A stretch of 64,000 nucleotides of DNA from SIG307 sp964609025 (GCA_964609025.1 CAZSQM010000015.1:1-64000), one strand, 5' to 3'; counted from the first letter of the stretch, positions 16,394-26,051 are shown. Notes: a model not told the origin generated them from the sequence alone. Made by a program: numbers and translations.

Positions 16394-17533
16394 ATGGGGT
16401 ACATCTTTTCGAGAACCGGGGCGGGCAGTAAGCGGAATACGCTGGAGCGTACAAATCTGCGGCGTATCTTTTTTGGTACCCTTTTTACAGCCCTTGTCGT
16501 TTTCGGGGCATTGCTTTTTATGAAACAATCGGAAGCAGGAAAGGAATCGGAGGGAATCGTTACGGTCGCAGCGGTTTACGCGGTGGTTTCGGCGGCGTTT
16601 TCCTGTTTTGCCTTTCGGCTTTTGCAAAAAAAGAGCAAGGCAAGCGAACTTTGGCTCTTTCAAATGAGTTATCTGATAATCAACACGAGTTTTCTGACCT
16701 ATCTTTCTTACGCGGTTTTGATGTATACCGGTTCCCTGATGTTGTATTTTTTCACGGTGATACTCAGTTCCTGCCTTTTGCTTTGCAGGAAAGGAGAATA
16801 TGCGTTATGTGCGGGAATGGAATTGTTGTTGCCGGTTGTACTTTTGCTGGAAAAATCGCTCTCGCCGGAGCAGTGCGCCGGAATAGCGGCGGTTCATCTT
16901 CTGGCGGCGTTTATTGCGTTTGAATTATACGGAGGATACAGACTGGCGGACGAGTACCGTCGGAAGTATTGTCTTGAGGTAAAAGCATCGGAAGAAGACC
17001 CGCTTACCGGCTTGAAAAACAGGAGAGGCATGGCGCGTCAGGTGACGTCGGTGTGGCCGCTTTGCGAGCGTATGAACCGGAAGGCGGCGGTGCTGGTGAT
17101 TGATATAGACCAGTTTAAAAAGTACAATGACAGGTTCGGACATCCGCGGGGCGACAGCTGTCTTTTGCAGGTGGCAAGGACGATTCGGGCAACCGTGAAC
17201 AGAAAGTCGGATTTGGTAGCCCGTATCGGCGGGGAAGAGTTTCTGGTGTTTCTTTACGGAGCGGAAGAGGAAGGCGCTTGTTTCCTGGCGGAAAAGATTC
17301 GCAGAAATATAGAAGAGTTGCAGATACCGCATGCGCCGGAAGCAAAATATAATTACGTTACGGTCAGTATCGGCGTGGCAATGGAGCGCTGCGGAAAGGA
17401 TGTCAGCTTTAGCGGACTTTACCGGCGCGCGGATAAAGAATTGTATTATGCGAAAAATGCGGGAAGAAATCAGGTTGCCTTTCACCGTAACGGATTCATG
17501 CCGCAGACAGGGCAAAAAGCGGGAACAAGGTAG
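16394..17533 (+). CDS. Membrane-bound diguanylate cyclase (GGDEF)
   Basis: The 379-residue protein has about five or six membrane helices in residues 25-190 and a GGDEF domain in the last 170 residues. It shows DPLTGLKNRRG, the metal loop VIDIDQFKKYNDRFGH, and active-site motif GGEEF. RKSD five residues before the motif is a complete inhibitory I-site. It should synthesise c-di-GMP from two GTP, with product inhibition, in response to an unknown membrane signal. ATG 16394 is preferred because GGAGG lies 7 bases upstream; ATG 16358 has no such site. Confidence 0.92.
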   Translation: MGYIFSRTGAGSKRNTLERTNLRRIFFGTLFTALVVFGALLFMKQSEAGKESEGIVTVAAVYAVVSAAFSCFAFRLLQKKSKASELWLFQMSYLIINTSFLTYLSYAVLMYTGSLMLYFFTVILSSCLLLCRKGEYALCAGMELLLPVVLLLEKSLSPEQCAGIAAVHLLAAFIAFELYGGYRLADEYRRKYCLEVKASEEDPLTGLKNRRGMARQVTSVWPLCERMNRKAAVLVIDIDQFKKYNDRFGHPRGDSCLLQVARTIRATVNRKSDLVARIGGEEFLVFLYGAEEEGACFLAEKIRRNIEELQIPHAPEAKYNYVTVSIGVAMERCGKDVSFSGLYRRADKELYYAKNAGRNQVAFHRNGFMPQTGQKAGTR

Positions 17534-17630
17534 CAGATTTATAGAAAATCATGATTTTGTTGCTTGCATTTCATTTCCATCTATGTTAGAGTATACCATG
17601 TGTGAATAATCGGAAAGTAATGGAGGCAGT

Positions 17631-18974
17631 ATGGGTAAGTATTTTGGAACGGACGGTTTCCGCGGCGAGGCCAACGTGAATCTGACCGTAGAACATGCAT
17701 TCCGCGTGGGACGCTTTCTCGGATACTATTACGGAAAGGAACATAAGCCGAAAGTAGTAATCGGAAAGGATACCAGACGTTCCGGCTATATGCTGGAGTA
17801 TGCGCTGGTTGCAGGCTTGACGGCAAGCGGAGCGGATGTATATCTGCTTCATGTAACTCCTACACCGAGCGTATCCTACGTCGTAAAACGGGAAGAATTT
17901 GACTGCGGCATTATGATTACGGCAAGTCATAATCCTTATTACGATAACGGAATTAAGGTGATTAACGGAGAAGGCTATAAGCTGGAGGCAGAAGTCGAAC
18001 GGCAGATAGAGGATTATATTGACGGCAAAACAGAAGAGGTGCCGTATGCAAGAAGGGAAGAAATCGGGAGAACGATTGATTATTCCATCGGAAGACACCG
18101 CTATATCGGATATTTGATTTCTCTGGCAACCCGCTCCTATGAAGGCATGCGGGTAGGGCTTGATTTAGCAAACGGCTCCGCAACCGCGGTTGCAAAGGGA
18201 GTGTTTGACGCGCTCGGAGCCAAGACCTATGTAATCAATGCCGAACCGGACGGCCTGAATATTAATACAAATTGCGGTTCTACGCATATCGAGGGGCTGC
18301 AGCAGCTGGTTATGCGGGAAAAGCTGGACGTCGGCTTTGCCTATGACGGGGACGCGGACCGCTGTCTTGCCGTGGATAACGAGGGCAATATCATAGACGG
18401 GGACCGCATTATGTATCTGTGCGGAAGGTATATGAAGGAGCACGGAGAACTGGCAAACGACACGGTAGTCACTACCGTAATGTCAAATCTCGGACTGTAC
18501 CGCGCGTTGGATGAGTTGGGAATCCGTTATGAAAAGACGGCGGTAGGCGATAAATATGTGCACGAGAATATGCTGGCAAACGGGCATTCCATCGGCGGAG
18601 AGAACTCCGGGCACATTATTTTTTCCAAGCATGCGACGACCGGCGACGGGGTACTGACCTCGTTAAAGGTGATGGAGGTTATGCTGGAGTCCAAAAAATC
18701 CCTTGCGGAGCTTGCCTCCGGAATGAAGGTTTATCCGCAGCGTCTGGTGAATGTCCGGGTAACGGATAAGCGGGAGGCGCAGGAGGATGCCGCAGTGAGG
18801 AAACGAGTGGAGGAAGTTGCGGCGTTACTGGGAACGGAGGGACGTATTTTAGTCAGAGAGAGCGGAACGGAGCCGTTACTCCGGATTATGGTGGAAGCAA
18901 AGACAGACGATTTATGCGTCGAATACACAGAAGCGATAGTTGCCACTTTACAGGAGCGCGGCTTTGTGTTATAA
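17631..18974 (+). CDS. glmM: Phosphoglucosamine mutase
   Basis: The 447-residue enzyme converts glucosamine-6-phosphate to glucosamine-1-phosphate for peptidoglycan precursor UDP-GlcNAc. It begins KYFGTDGFRGEAN. The phosphoserine loop is TASHNPYYDNGIK at about residues 98-110, the Mg-binding loop DGDADRCL at about 240, the sugar loop GGENSGH near 324, and the phosphate loop RESGTEPLLRIM near 410. Length is normal. ATG follows ATGGAGG. The trigger factor gene follows after 34 bases with its own strong ribosome binding site. Confidence 0.97.
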   Translation: MGKYFGTDGFRGEANVNLTVEHAFRVGRFLGYYYGKEHKPKVVIGKDTRRSGYMLEYALVAGLTASGADVYLLHVTPTPSVSYVVKREEFDCGIMITASHNPYYDNGIKVINGEGYKLEAEVERQIEDYIDGKTEEVPYARREEIGRTIDYSIGRHRYIGYLISLATRSYEGMRVGLDLANGSATAVAKGVFDALGAKTYVINAEPDGLNINTNCGSTHIEGLQQLVMREKLDVGFAYDGDADRCLAVDNEGNIIDGDRIMYLCGRYMKEHGELANDTVVTTVMSNLGLYRALDELGIRYEKTAVGDKYVHENMLANGHSIGGENSGHIIFSKHATTGDGVLTSLKVMEVMLESKKSLAELASGMKVYPQRLVNVRVTDKREAQEDAAVRKRVEEVAALLGTEGRILVRESGTEPLLRIMVEAKTDDLCVEYTEAIVATLQERGFVL

Positions 18975-19008
18975 TAAAACGATACGATTTTAAGGAGGAA
19001 ATTTCGAA

Positions 19009-20295
19009 ATGAGTTTCAAGGTTGAAGAATTGGGTAAGAGTATGGTAAAACTTACCATTGAGGTTGCGGCAGACGAGTTTGAGAAGGCAATGGAAACGGC
19101 ATATCAGAAAAATAAAAATAAATTGTCGGTACAGGGTTTTCGTAAGGGAAAGGCGCCGAGAAATATCATCGAGAAGATGTATGGTCCGGGCGTATTCTAT
19201 GAGGACGCGGCAAACGAAGTGATGCCGGGCGCTTATGAGAAGGCAGCCGAGGAGAGCGGACTTGACATTGTTTCCAGACCGGAAATTGATATTGTACAGG
19301 TGGAAAAAGGAAAAGAGTTTATTTTCACCGCCGAGGTTGCGGTAAAGCCGGAGATTACGCTTGGCGCTTACAAGGGCGTTGAGGTAGAGAAGACTGAGGT
19401 TTCTGTTGCGGATGAGGAGATTGACGCTGAGTTGAATCGTGTCAGAGAGCAGAACGCAAGAATTCTTACCGTAGAGGACAGACCGGTTGCGGACGGCGAT
19501 GAGGCTGTGATTGATTTCGAGGGCTTTGTGGACGGTACTCCGTTTGCGGGCGGTAAGGGCGAGGACTACAAGTTAGTCATCGGTTCCCACTCCTTTATTG
19601 ATAACTTCGAGGAGCAGTTAATCGGTAAGAGCATCGGTGAAGACGTAGAAGTAAACGTAACCTTCCCGGCAGAGTATCATGCAGCGGAGCTGGCAGGAAA
19701 GCCGGCGGTATTCAAGGTAAAGATTAAGGGCATCACGGCAAAGGAGCTTCCGGAGCTGGACGATGAGTTTGCGGTTGATGTTTCCGAGTTCGATACGCTT
19801 GCCGAGTACAAGGAGGATATTAAGAAGAACCTTCTGGAGAAAAAGGAAAAGGAAGCAAAGTATGCAAAGGAAGACGCCGTAGTGGACAAGATTATCGAGG
19901 CTTCCACGATGGAGATTCCGGACGCTATGGTAGATACCCAGACCCGCCAGATGGCAGAGGAGTACGCACAGAGATTACAGATGCAGGGACTGAATTTAGA
20001 GCAGTATTTCAAGTTCACCGGCATGAACGCCAACAGCTTTATGGAGAACTTAAAGCCGCAGGCATTAAAGAGAATTCAGTGCAGACTGGTTCTGGAGGCT
20101 GTCGCAAAGGCAGAGAATATCGAGGTTTCCGACGAGGAGTTAGAGAAGGAATACGAAACGATGGCGCAGAACTATCGTATGGAAAAGGATAAGTTGGTTG
20201 AGTTAATCAACGACAAGGAAAAGGAACAGATTAAGATGGATATCGCGGTACAGAAAGCAGTTGACATTGTACGCGATGCGGCAAAAGAAAAGTAA
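19009..20295 (+). CDS. tig: Trigger factor
   Basis: The 428-residue ribosome-associated chaperone and peptidyl-prolyl isomerase binds nascent chains at the exit tunnel. The N-terminal ribosome-binding signature is GFRKGKAPRNIIEKMYG at about residues 43-59. The FKBP-type domain spans about 150-240 (DEAVIDFEGFVDGTPFAGG), and the helical C-terminal chaperone arms follow. AAGGAGG precedes the ATG. It heads the conserved tig-clpP-clpX-lon-engB cluster. Confidence 0.97.
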   Translation: MSFKVEELGKSMVKLTIEVAADEFEKAMETAYQKNKNKLSVQGFRKGKAPRNIIEKMYGPGVFYEDAANEVMPGAYEKAAEESGLDIVSRPEIDIVQVEKGKEFIFTAEVAVKPEITLGAYKGVEVEKTEVSVADEEIDAELNRVREQNARILTVEDRPVADGDEAVIDFEGFVDGTPFAGGKGEDYKLVIGSHSFIDNFEEQLIGKSIGEDVEVNVTFPAEYHAAELAGKPAVFKVKIKGITAKELPELDDEFAVDVSEFDTLAEYKEDIKKNLLEKKEKEAKYAKEDAVVDKIIEASTMEIPDAMVDTQTRQMAEEYAQRLQMQGLNLEQYFKFTGMNANSFMENLKPQALKRIQCRLVLEAVAKAENIEVSDEELEKEYETMAQNYRMEKDKLVELINDKEKEQIKMDIAVQKAVDIVRDAAKEK

Positions 20296-20309
20296 GAAGT
20301 AACCAACAT

Positions 20310-20336
20310 AAGGGATGTTCCACGCGGGCATCCCTT
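20310..20336 (+). terminator. Hairpin between tig and clpP (partial terminator or processing site)
   Basis: AAGGGATG (20310-20317) pairs with CATCCCTT (20329-20336). No T run follows, so it more likely attenuates or marks an RNA processing point than ends transcription. Confidence 0.5.
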
Positions 20337-20360
20337 CGTTGACAGAAAGGAGTTTACGAG

Positions 20361-20942
20361 ATGAGTTTAGTACCTTATGTGCTTGAACAGACAGCAAAGG
20401 GAGAGCGTTCCTATGATATTTATTCCAGATTGTTAAAGGACCGTATTATTTTTCTTGGCGAAGAAGTCAATGACGTAACGGCAAGCCTGGTAGTTGCCCA
20501 GCTTTTATTCTTAGAGAGCGAGGATCCGAAGAGAGATATCAGCCTTTATATCAACAGCCCGGGCGGTTCCGTAACCGCGGGTATGGCAATCTATGATACG
20601 ATGCAGTACATTAAGTGTGACGTTTCCACAATTTGTATCGGTATGGCGGCAAGTATGGGCGCATTCCTGCTTGCAGGCGGCGCAAAGGGGAAGCGTATGG
20701 CGCTTCCGAACGCGGAGGTTATGATACATCAGCCTTCCGGCGGCGCAAGAGGTCAGGCAACGGAAATTAAGATTGCGGCAGAGAATATTTTGAAAACCAG
20801 AAAGAAGTTAAACGAGATTCTTGCGGCAAATACCGGAAAGCCGGTAGAGGTAATCGAGGTGGATACGGAGCGTGACAACTATATGTCTGCGGAGGAAGCG
20901 GTGGCATACGGTTTGATTGACAGCGTCATCACGAGCCGATAA
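20361..20942 (+). CDS. clpP: ATP-dependent Clp protease proteolytic subunit
   Basis: The 193-residue serine peptidase forms the double-heptamer chamber used by ClpX and other Clp ATPases. The nucleophile Ser lies in GMAASMGAFLLAGG near residue 98 and the His in MIHQPSGGARGQA near 123. The Asp of the triad is near 172 in DTERDNYMSAEEA. Length is normal. AAAGGAG precedes the ATG; clpX starts 21 bases downstream. Confidence 0.98.
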   Translation: MSLVPYVLEQTAKGERSYDIYSRLLKDRIIFLGEEVNDVTASLVVAQLLFLESEDPKRDISLYINSPGGSVTAGMAIYDTMQYIKCDVSTICIGMAASMGAFLLAGGAKGKRMALPNAEVMIHQPSGGARGQATEIKIAAENILKTRKKLNEILAANTGKPVEVIEVDTERDNYMSAEEAVAYGLIDSVITSR

Positions 20943-20963
20943 TAATGATTGAGGTGAACCGAA

Positions 20964-22268
20964 TTGGCGAATAAGACAGAGGACAGACAAATGTTTTTTT
21001 GTTCTTTCTGCGGAAAAGACCAGAAGCAGGTAAGAAAGATGATTTCCGGTCCGGCGGGAGTTTATATCTGTGACGAGTGTGTGGAATTGTGCGCAGAACT
21101 GGTGGAAGAAGAATTGCAGAAGGAAGATGCGCTTCCGGAGGTAGAAGAAAGCGGAATTAATTTGTTAAAGCCGGTGGAAATCAAAGAATTTCTTGATGAG
21201 TACGTCATCGGTCAGGAAGATGCAAAGAAGGTACTTGCGGTTTCCGTGTATAATCACTATAAGCGCGTGTTAATGCAGCCGAGTACCGATGTGGAGTTAC
21301 AGAAGTCCAACATTCTTATGATCGGACCGACGGGTAGCGGTAAGACTTATCTCGCACAGACATTAGCCAAGCTTTTAAACGTGCCGTTTGCCATTGCGGA
21401 TGCGACGGCGCTGACAGAGGCCGGATATGTCGGTGAGGATGTGGAAAATATCCTGTTAAAGTTGATTCAGGCGGCGGATTTTGATATTGAGCGTGCCGAG
21501 CACGGCATTATCTATATTGACGAAATTGACAAAATTACGAGAAAGTCGGAAAACACGTCCATTACGAGAGATGTATCCGGCGAAGGCGTACAGCAGGCAT
21601 TGCTGAAAATATTAGAGGGAACGGTTGCGTCGGTGCCGCCTCAGGGCGGAAGAAAGCATCCGCATCAGGAGTTTATCCAGATCAACACAACCAATATTCT
21701 GTTTATCTGCGGCGGTGCTTTCGATGGTCTGGAGAAGATTGTGGAGGCACGTACCGGACACAAGTCCATGGGCTTTAATGCGGAAATCGGCGACGGCATG
21801 GAGTTACGTATCGGTGAGATGTTCCGTCAGGTCATGCCGCAGGATTTAGTAAAGTTCGGAATGATTCCGGAGTTTATCGGTCGTGTTCCGGTGACGGTGG
21901 CGTTAGATATTCTGGATGAGGACGCCTTAGTGCGGATTTTGCAGGAGCCGAAAAACGCTTTGACAAAGCAGTACCGCCGTATCTTCGAATTGGACGGCGT
22001 AGAGCTTGAATTTGAGGAGGAGGCGCTGCGGGCTATCGCAAAGCGCGCGGTAGAGCAGAAAACCGGCGCCAGAGGTCTTCGTTCCATTATGGAGAATATT
22101 ATGATGGACACCATGTATCGTGCGCCTTCCGACGAGAGCATTTTAAAGTGTGTTGTAACCAAAGAGGCGGCGGAAGGAAAGGAAGCGCCGGCACTTGTCA
22201 TTGCCGACCAGAGAAAGAAGCCGCTTCCGAGAAGGACGGGACAAAGGAGTACGGACGAAAGTGCGTAA
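20964..22268 (+). CDS. clpX: ATP-dependent Clp protease ATP-binding subunit ClpX
   Basis: The 434-residue unfoldase has an N-terminal C4 zinc finger (FCSFCGKDQ and CDECVELC, residues about 10-43) for adaptor and substrate binding. Walker A is GPTGSGKTYLAQ near 122, Walker B IIYIDEIDK near 185, and a GYVGEDVE pore loop lies near 154. It feeds substrates to ClpP. Translation probably starts at TTG 20964, since GAGGTG lies 8 bases upstream and this start gives the usual N-terminus. The next ATG (20991) would cut into the region just before the finger. Confidence 0.97.
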   Translation: MANKTEDRQMFFCSFCGKDQKQVRKMISGPAGVYICDECVELCAELVEEELQKEDALPEVEESGINLLKPVEIKEFLDEYVIGQEDAKKVLAVSVYNHYKRVLMQPSTDVELQKSNILMIGPTGSGKTYLAQTLAKLLNVPFAIADATALTEAGYVGEDVENILLKLIQAADFDIERAEHGIIYIDEIDKITRKSENTSITRDVSGEGVQQALLKILEGTVASVPPQGGRKHPHQEFIQINTTNILFICGGAFDGLEKIVEARTGHKSMGFNAEIGDGMELRIGEMFRQVMPQDLVKFGMIPEFIGRVPVTVALDILDEDALVRILQEPKNALTKQYRRIFELDGVELEFEEEALRAIAKRAVEQKTGARGLRSIMENIMMDTMYRAPSDESILKCVVTKEAAEGKEAPALVIADQRKKPLPRRTGQRSTDESA

Positions 22269-22290
22269 CCGGTAAAGCAAAGGTGATGGA

Positions 22291-24609
22291 ATGAGTAACG
22301 AAACAAAAATAATACCGTTGCTGGCACTGCGGAATATCGCAGTGCTGCCCGGTATGTTAGTGCATTTCGATGTCAATCGGAAAATGAGTATTCAGGCAGT
22401 GGAGCAGGCAATGAAGTCCGACCAGATGGTGTTTGCGGTGGCGCAAAGGGACGCCGCCGTAGACGAGCCGACGATAGAGGATTTGTACCGTGTCGGCTGT
22501 GTGGCGCGGATTAAACAGATCATCAAACTGCCGGGAAACCTGATCCGGGTACTGATTATAGGTGAAAAGCGAGGAGAGCTTGACTATTTGGTAAGCAGCT
22601 CCCCTTATTTTTCTGCACAGATAACCGTTGCGGAGCAGGAAACCCCGGAACGCTTTTCCGTTGCGGAACAACGGGCTATGGCGGGTACGCTGCATGATTT
22701 ACTGGAGGTTTACGTTTCCGTAAACGGTAAAATCGGAAAAGATGTGGCGGGGCAGCTTCTTAGCGTAAAAGAACCGGACCGGCTTATGGAGCAGAGTGCT
22801 GCGATGCTTCCGCTGTCGACGGAGCAGAAGCAGGCGCTTCTGGAGGAACGGGAGTTCTTTGCCCGTTTTGAACTTCTGGCACGTATTTTGGCGGACGAGA
22901 TAGAGGAGCTCCGTATTCGCAAAGAATTGCAGAATAAGGTCAAGGCGAAAGTCGAGAAGAACCAGAAGGAATATGTTCTCCGGGAACAGTTAAAGGTAAT
23001 CCGGGAGGAACTCGGGGAAACCGATGAAGCAGAGGAGTTTACGGAGCGGCTGAACGCATTGCAGGCGTCGGAGGAAATTAAGTCCGCTATCGCAAAGGAA
23101 ATCGATCGCTATAAACGTCTGGGGGGAGCGGCGTCGGAGAGTGCGGTATCCCGTACTTATATCGAAACGCTTCTTGCTATGCCGTGGGACAGGGAAACAA
23201 AGGAGAATTACAGCCTTGCACATGCCAAAACCGTACTGGAGAAGGACCATTACGGCATGGAAAAGGTAAAAGAACGTGTTCTGCAATATCTGGCGGTGCG
23301 GAAGAGAACCGGAACGGCAGGCGGTACGATTTTATGTCTGGTGGGACCTCCGGGTACCGGTAAGACTTCCGTTGCACATTCCGTTGCCGAAGCGCTGGGA
23401 AAGAAATATGTCAGAGTATGCCTTGGCGGTGTGCGGGACGAAGCGGAAATCAGAGGACACCGGCGTACTTATATCGGTGCGATGCCGGGAAAAATTGCGG
23501 CGGGAATCAAGCAGGCGGGTGTGAAGAATCCGCTGATGCTGTTAGATGAGATAGATAAGGTGGCAAGCGATTACAAAGGCGACCCGAGCGCGGCGCTTCT
23601 GGAGGTGCTCGACCCGGAGCAGAATGTCCGCTTTATGGATCATTATCTGGACCTGCCGTTAGATTTATCCGAGGTGCTCTTTATTGCTACGGCAAATACG
23701 CTTCAGACCATACCGAAGCCCCTCTTAGACCGTATGGAGGTTATTGAGCTTTCCGGCTATACGGAAACGGAGAAGTTTTTCATTGGAAAAAAGCATCTCC
23801 TAAAGAAGCAGCTGGCGAAAAACGGCCTTAGCGCAAAAGAACTGAAACTGACGGACGGCGCCCTGCGCGCGGTGATTGCGGGCTATACGAGAGAGGCAGG
23901 CGTCCGTAAGCTAGAGCAGAAGCTCGGCGAACTGTGCCGGACGGCAGTCTGGAAGATTGATGCCGGGGAGGAGGGGGAGCAGAAGCTTCCGCTTAAGATT
24001 ACCGAAAAGGAACTTACACAGTATCTGGGTAAGAAAAAATACCGCAGGGAAACGGTAGAAAAGAAAGCGCAAATCGGTATTGTGCGCGGCCTTGCGTGGA
24101 CCAGCGTGGGGGGAGAAACGCTGGAAATCGAAGTCAATGTGATGTCCGGCAAGGGCGGAGTGACCCTGACCGGAAAGCTTGGCGATGTGATGAAGGAGTC
24201 TGCACAGACGGCGTTATCCTATGTGCGTTCCTATTGCGGCGATACCCTTCCGAAGGAGTATTTTGAAGAGCATCAGCTTCATATTCATGTGCCGGAGGGC
24301 GCGGTGCCGAAGGACGGCCCTTCGGCCGGGATTACGATGGCGACGGCGATTTATTCCGCCGTGACCGAAACGAAAGTGGCAGCCGACGTCGCAATGACCG
24401 GTGAGGTAACATTACGCGGGCGGGTTCTGCCTATCGGCGGTTTGAAAGAAAAGCTGCTGGCGGCAAAGCAGGCCGGCGTAAAGAAGGTGCTGGTGCCGGA
24501 GAAAAACGAGGCGGACGTTGCGGAACTGGAAGCGGAAATCAGCTCCGGTCTGGAAATTGTTTATGTAAGCACGATGGAGCAGGTACTTTCGGAGGCGCTT
24601 GTAAAATAG
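22291..24609 (+). CDS. lon: ATP-dependent protease Lon
   Basis: The 772-residue enzyme degrades misfolded and regulatory proteins. Residues 8-200 form the Lon substrate-binding domain. Walker A GPPGTGKTSVAH is near 352, Walker B PLMLLDEIDKV near 415, and the protease domain has catalytic Ser in KDGPSAGIT near 678 and Lys in GGLKEKLLAAKQAG near 720. It lies 22 bases after clpX behind AAAGGTGA. The C-terminus fits normal length. Confidence 0.97.
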   Translation: MSNETKIIPLLALRNIAVLPGMLVHFDVNRKMSIQAVEQAMKSDQMVFAVAQRDAAVDEPTIEDLYRVGCVARIKQIIKLPGNLIRVLIIGEKRGELDYLVSSSPYFSAQITVAEQETPERFSVAEQRAMAGTLHDLLEVYVSVNGKIGKDVAGQLLSVKEPDRLMEQSAAMLPLSTEQKQALLEEREFFARFELLARILADEIEELRIRKELQNKVKAKVEKNQKEYVLREQLKVIREELGETDEAEEFTERLNALQASEEIKSAIAKEIDRYKRLGGAASESAVSRTYIETLLAMPWDRETKENYSLAHAKTVLEKDHYGMEKVKERVLQYLAVRKRTGTAGGTILCLVGPPGTGKTSVAHSVAEALGKKYVRVCLGGVRDEAEIRGHRRTYIGAMPGKIAAGIKQAGVKNPLMLLDEIDKVASDYKGDPSAALLEVLDPEQNVRFMDHYLDLPLDLSEVLFIATANTLQTIPKPLLDRMEVIELSGYTETEKFFIGKKHLLKKQLAKNGLSAKELKLTDGALRAVIAGYTREAGVRKLEQKLGELCRTAVWKIDAGEEGEQKLPLKITEKELTQYLGKKKYRRETVEKKAQIGIVRGLAWTSVGGETLEIEVNVMSGKGGVTLTGKLGDVMKESAQTALSYVRSYCGDTLPKEYFEEHQLHIHVPEGAVPKDGPSAGITMATAIYSAVTETKVAADVAMTGEVTLRGRVLPIGGLKEKLLAAKQAGVKKVLVPEKNEADVAELEAEISSGLEIVYVSTMEQVLSEALVK

Positions 24610-24651
24610 GCGGAACAGTGCTTTGCAGCGAGAGGAGTAAGGAGAGCGGCG

Positions 24652-25245
24652 ATGAATGTCACAAAAGTAGATTTGGAAACGGTGTGCGGGATTACGAGTA
24701 AGCTGCCGGAAAATACTCTGCCAGAGTTTGCATTTGCCGGCAAGTCGAATGTAGGAAAGTCTTCGCTGATTAATGCGCTGATGAACCGCAAATCCTATGC
24801 GAGAACTTCCGCACAGCCGGGAAAGACGCAGACCATCAATTTTTACAATATCAATGAGCAGCTTTATTTTGTAGACCTTCCGGGCTACGGCTACGCAAAG
24901 GTTTCTCAGGAGCTGCGGGCAAAGTGGGGAAAGATGATTGAGCGGTATTTAAAACATTCCGCGCAGTTGAAGCTGATTTTCCTATTAGTGGATATCAGGC
25001 ATGAGCCGTCGGAAAACGACCGGGATATGTACGACTGGATTGTGCATAACGGCTTTTTGCCGGTGGTGATTGCAACGAAGCTGGATAAAATCAACCGCAG
25101 CCAGACGGCAAAGCAGTGTAAGCTGCTGCGGACAGCGTTAGGAATGCCGAAGGAAGGAATCCTGATTCCGTTTTCGGCAGAAACAAAGCAGGGCCGGGAG
25201 GAAATCTGGCAGAAAATCGAAGAAGAACTTCCGACGGAAGAGTAA
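24652..25245 (+). CDS. engB: Ribosome biogenesis GTPase YsxC/EngB
   Basis: The 197-residue GTPase acts in late assembly of the 50S subunit. G1 is GKSNVGKSSLIN near residue 31, G3 DLPGYGYAKV near 74, and G4 ATKLDKI near 141. It ends the tig-clpP-clpX-lon-engB operon, with lon-engB being a standard pairing. A terminator directly follows the stop codon. Confidence 0.97.
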   Translation: MNVTKVDLETVCGITSKLPENTLPEFAFAGKSNVGKSSLINALMNRKSYARTSAQPGKTQTINFYNINEQLYFVDLPGYGYAKVSQELRAKWGKMIERYLKHSAQLKLIFLLVDIRHEPSENDRDMYDWIVHNGFLPVVIATKLDKINRSQTAKQCKLLRTALGMPKEGILIPFSAETKQGREEIWQKIEEELPTEE

Positions 25246-25248
25246 AGC

Positions 25249-25287
25249 AGAACAGGGCTGTCGCACTCGGTGCGCAGCCCTGTTCTT
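25249..25287 (+). terminator. Terminator after engB (CTGTCGCA-type stem)
   Basis: AGAACAGGGCTGTCGCAC pairs with GTGCGCAGCCCTGTTCT around a three-base loop. It abuts the left end of palindromic repeat copy 2 at 25288. Confidence 0.8.
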
Positions 25288-25600
25288 GCTTGATAGGATT
25301 CAGGTGTCAAAATACATTCCGGTACAAAAGGAACTTTGCATAAAAGAAAGAGTTCTCGAACTTTGTGCAGGATATTAGACTTTCTTATTGCTCCGTTAGG
25401 TAGCAGCAGTGCCCGGACAGGACGTCCGGGCAAGACCGACACGCGCCATGGAGGGCGCGTAGAGGTCGGTTGCGTGATTGCTTAACCATTTTGACGGAGC
25501 AATTAGAAAGACTTATATCCGAAACCAGAGAGAGGACTCTTTCTTTTATGCAAAGTTCTGTAATCGGGAGCAACCTTTTGACACCTGAATCCTATCAAGC
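25288..25600. repeat. Dispersed palindromic repeat family, copy 2 (full length with structured core)
   Basis: The ends are perfect 25-bp inverted repeats (25288-25312 and 25576-25600), starting GCTTGATAGGATTCAGGTG. A second paired tract, GGAACTTTGCATAAAAGAAA, is mirrored near 25538-25560. A third pairs 25370-25397 with 25493-25520 (ATTGCTCCGT / ACGGAGCAAT). The apex (25398-25492) holds two further hairpins. The element fills the gap between engB and the convergent Rrf2 gene. No protein is credible inside it. Confidence 0.85.
25398..25492 (+). other. Structured core nested at the tip of palindrome copy 2
   Basis: GCCCGGAC / GTCCGGGC form an 8-bp stem at 25411-25431. ACGCGCC / GGCGCGT form a 7-bp stem inside an ACCGAC / GTCGGT stem at 25435-25470. 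This core is absent from copy 3 at 50.2 kb, where the arms meet at GGATATCC. Confidence 0.6.
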
Positions 25601-25622
25601 AAAAAACTTTATAGCTTGTGTT

Positions 25623-26051
25623 TTAGATGGAATAGTCGTTATAGCCTTCCCCGTTGTCTAAAAGATCTGCCAGGGTGATTCCGTCCAGATAAGTATTGAT
25701 GGCGTCATTTAAGCCCTTCCATACCGAGAGCGTTCTGCATTCCGGACTTTTTTTGCAAGGCTCCGCACCTTCTTTTAGGCAGGCCACAGGCGAGAGGGAC
25801 CCTTCGGTTAGCCGCAGGATGCTTCCCAATGTATAGTCCTTCGGCTCTCTCGTGAGTTTGTAACCGCCCCCCTTTCCCCGCATCCCAAGCAGTAAATTTC
25901 CTCTCGTAAGAATTACGAGAATACTTTCGAGATATTTTTCGGATATCTCCTGTCTTGCGGCAATGTCGTTTAAGGGAATAAAGTTCCCGTTGCTGTGTTC
26001 CGCAATATCAATCATAACTCTTAGTGCATATCTTCCTCTTGTTGAAATCAT
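25623..26051 (-). CDS. Rrf2 family transcriptional regulator (IscR/CymR-like)
   Basis: The 142-residue winged-helix protein begins MISTRGRYALRVMIDIAEHS, the Rrf2 hallmark. The helix-turn-helix IAARQEISEKYLESILVIL is at about residues 36-54, and GGYKLTREP marks the wing. Three cysteines at about 92-106 (CLKEGAEPCKKSPECR) match the Fe-S ligating segment of IscR-type members. It is divergent from metY-iscS-iscU, so control of sulfur or Fe-S assembly genes is likely (inference). GGAGG precedes the ATG. Confidence 0.92.
   Translation of the reverse strand: MISTRGRYALRVMIDIAEHSNGNFIPLNDIAARQEISEKYLESILVILTRGNLLLGMRGKGGGYKLTREPKDYTLGSILRLTEGSLSPVACLKEGAEPCKKSPECRTLSVWKGLNDAINTYLDGITLADLLDNGEGYNDYSI

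Noticed and set aside
25470..25661. 63-codon frame inside palindromic repeat copy 2
   Set aside because: Entirely made of the inverted-repeat sequence and the end of the Rrf2 gene; not coding.
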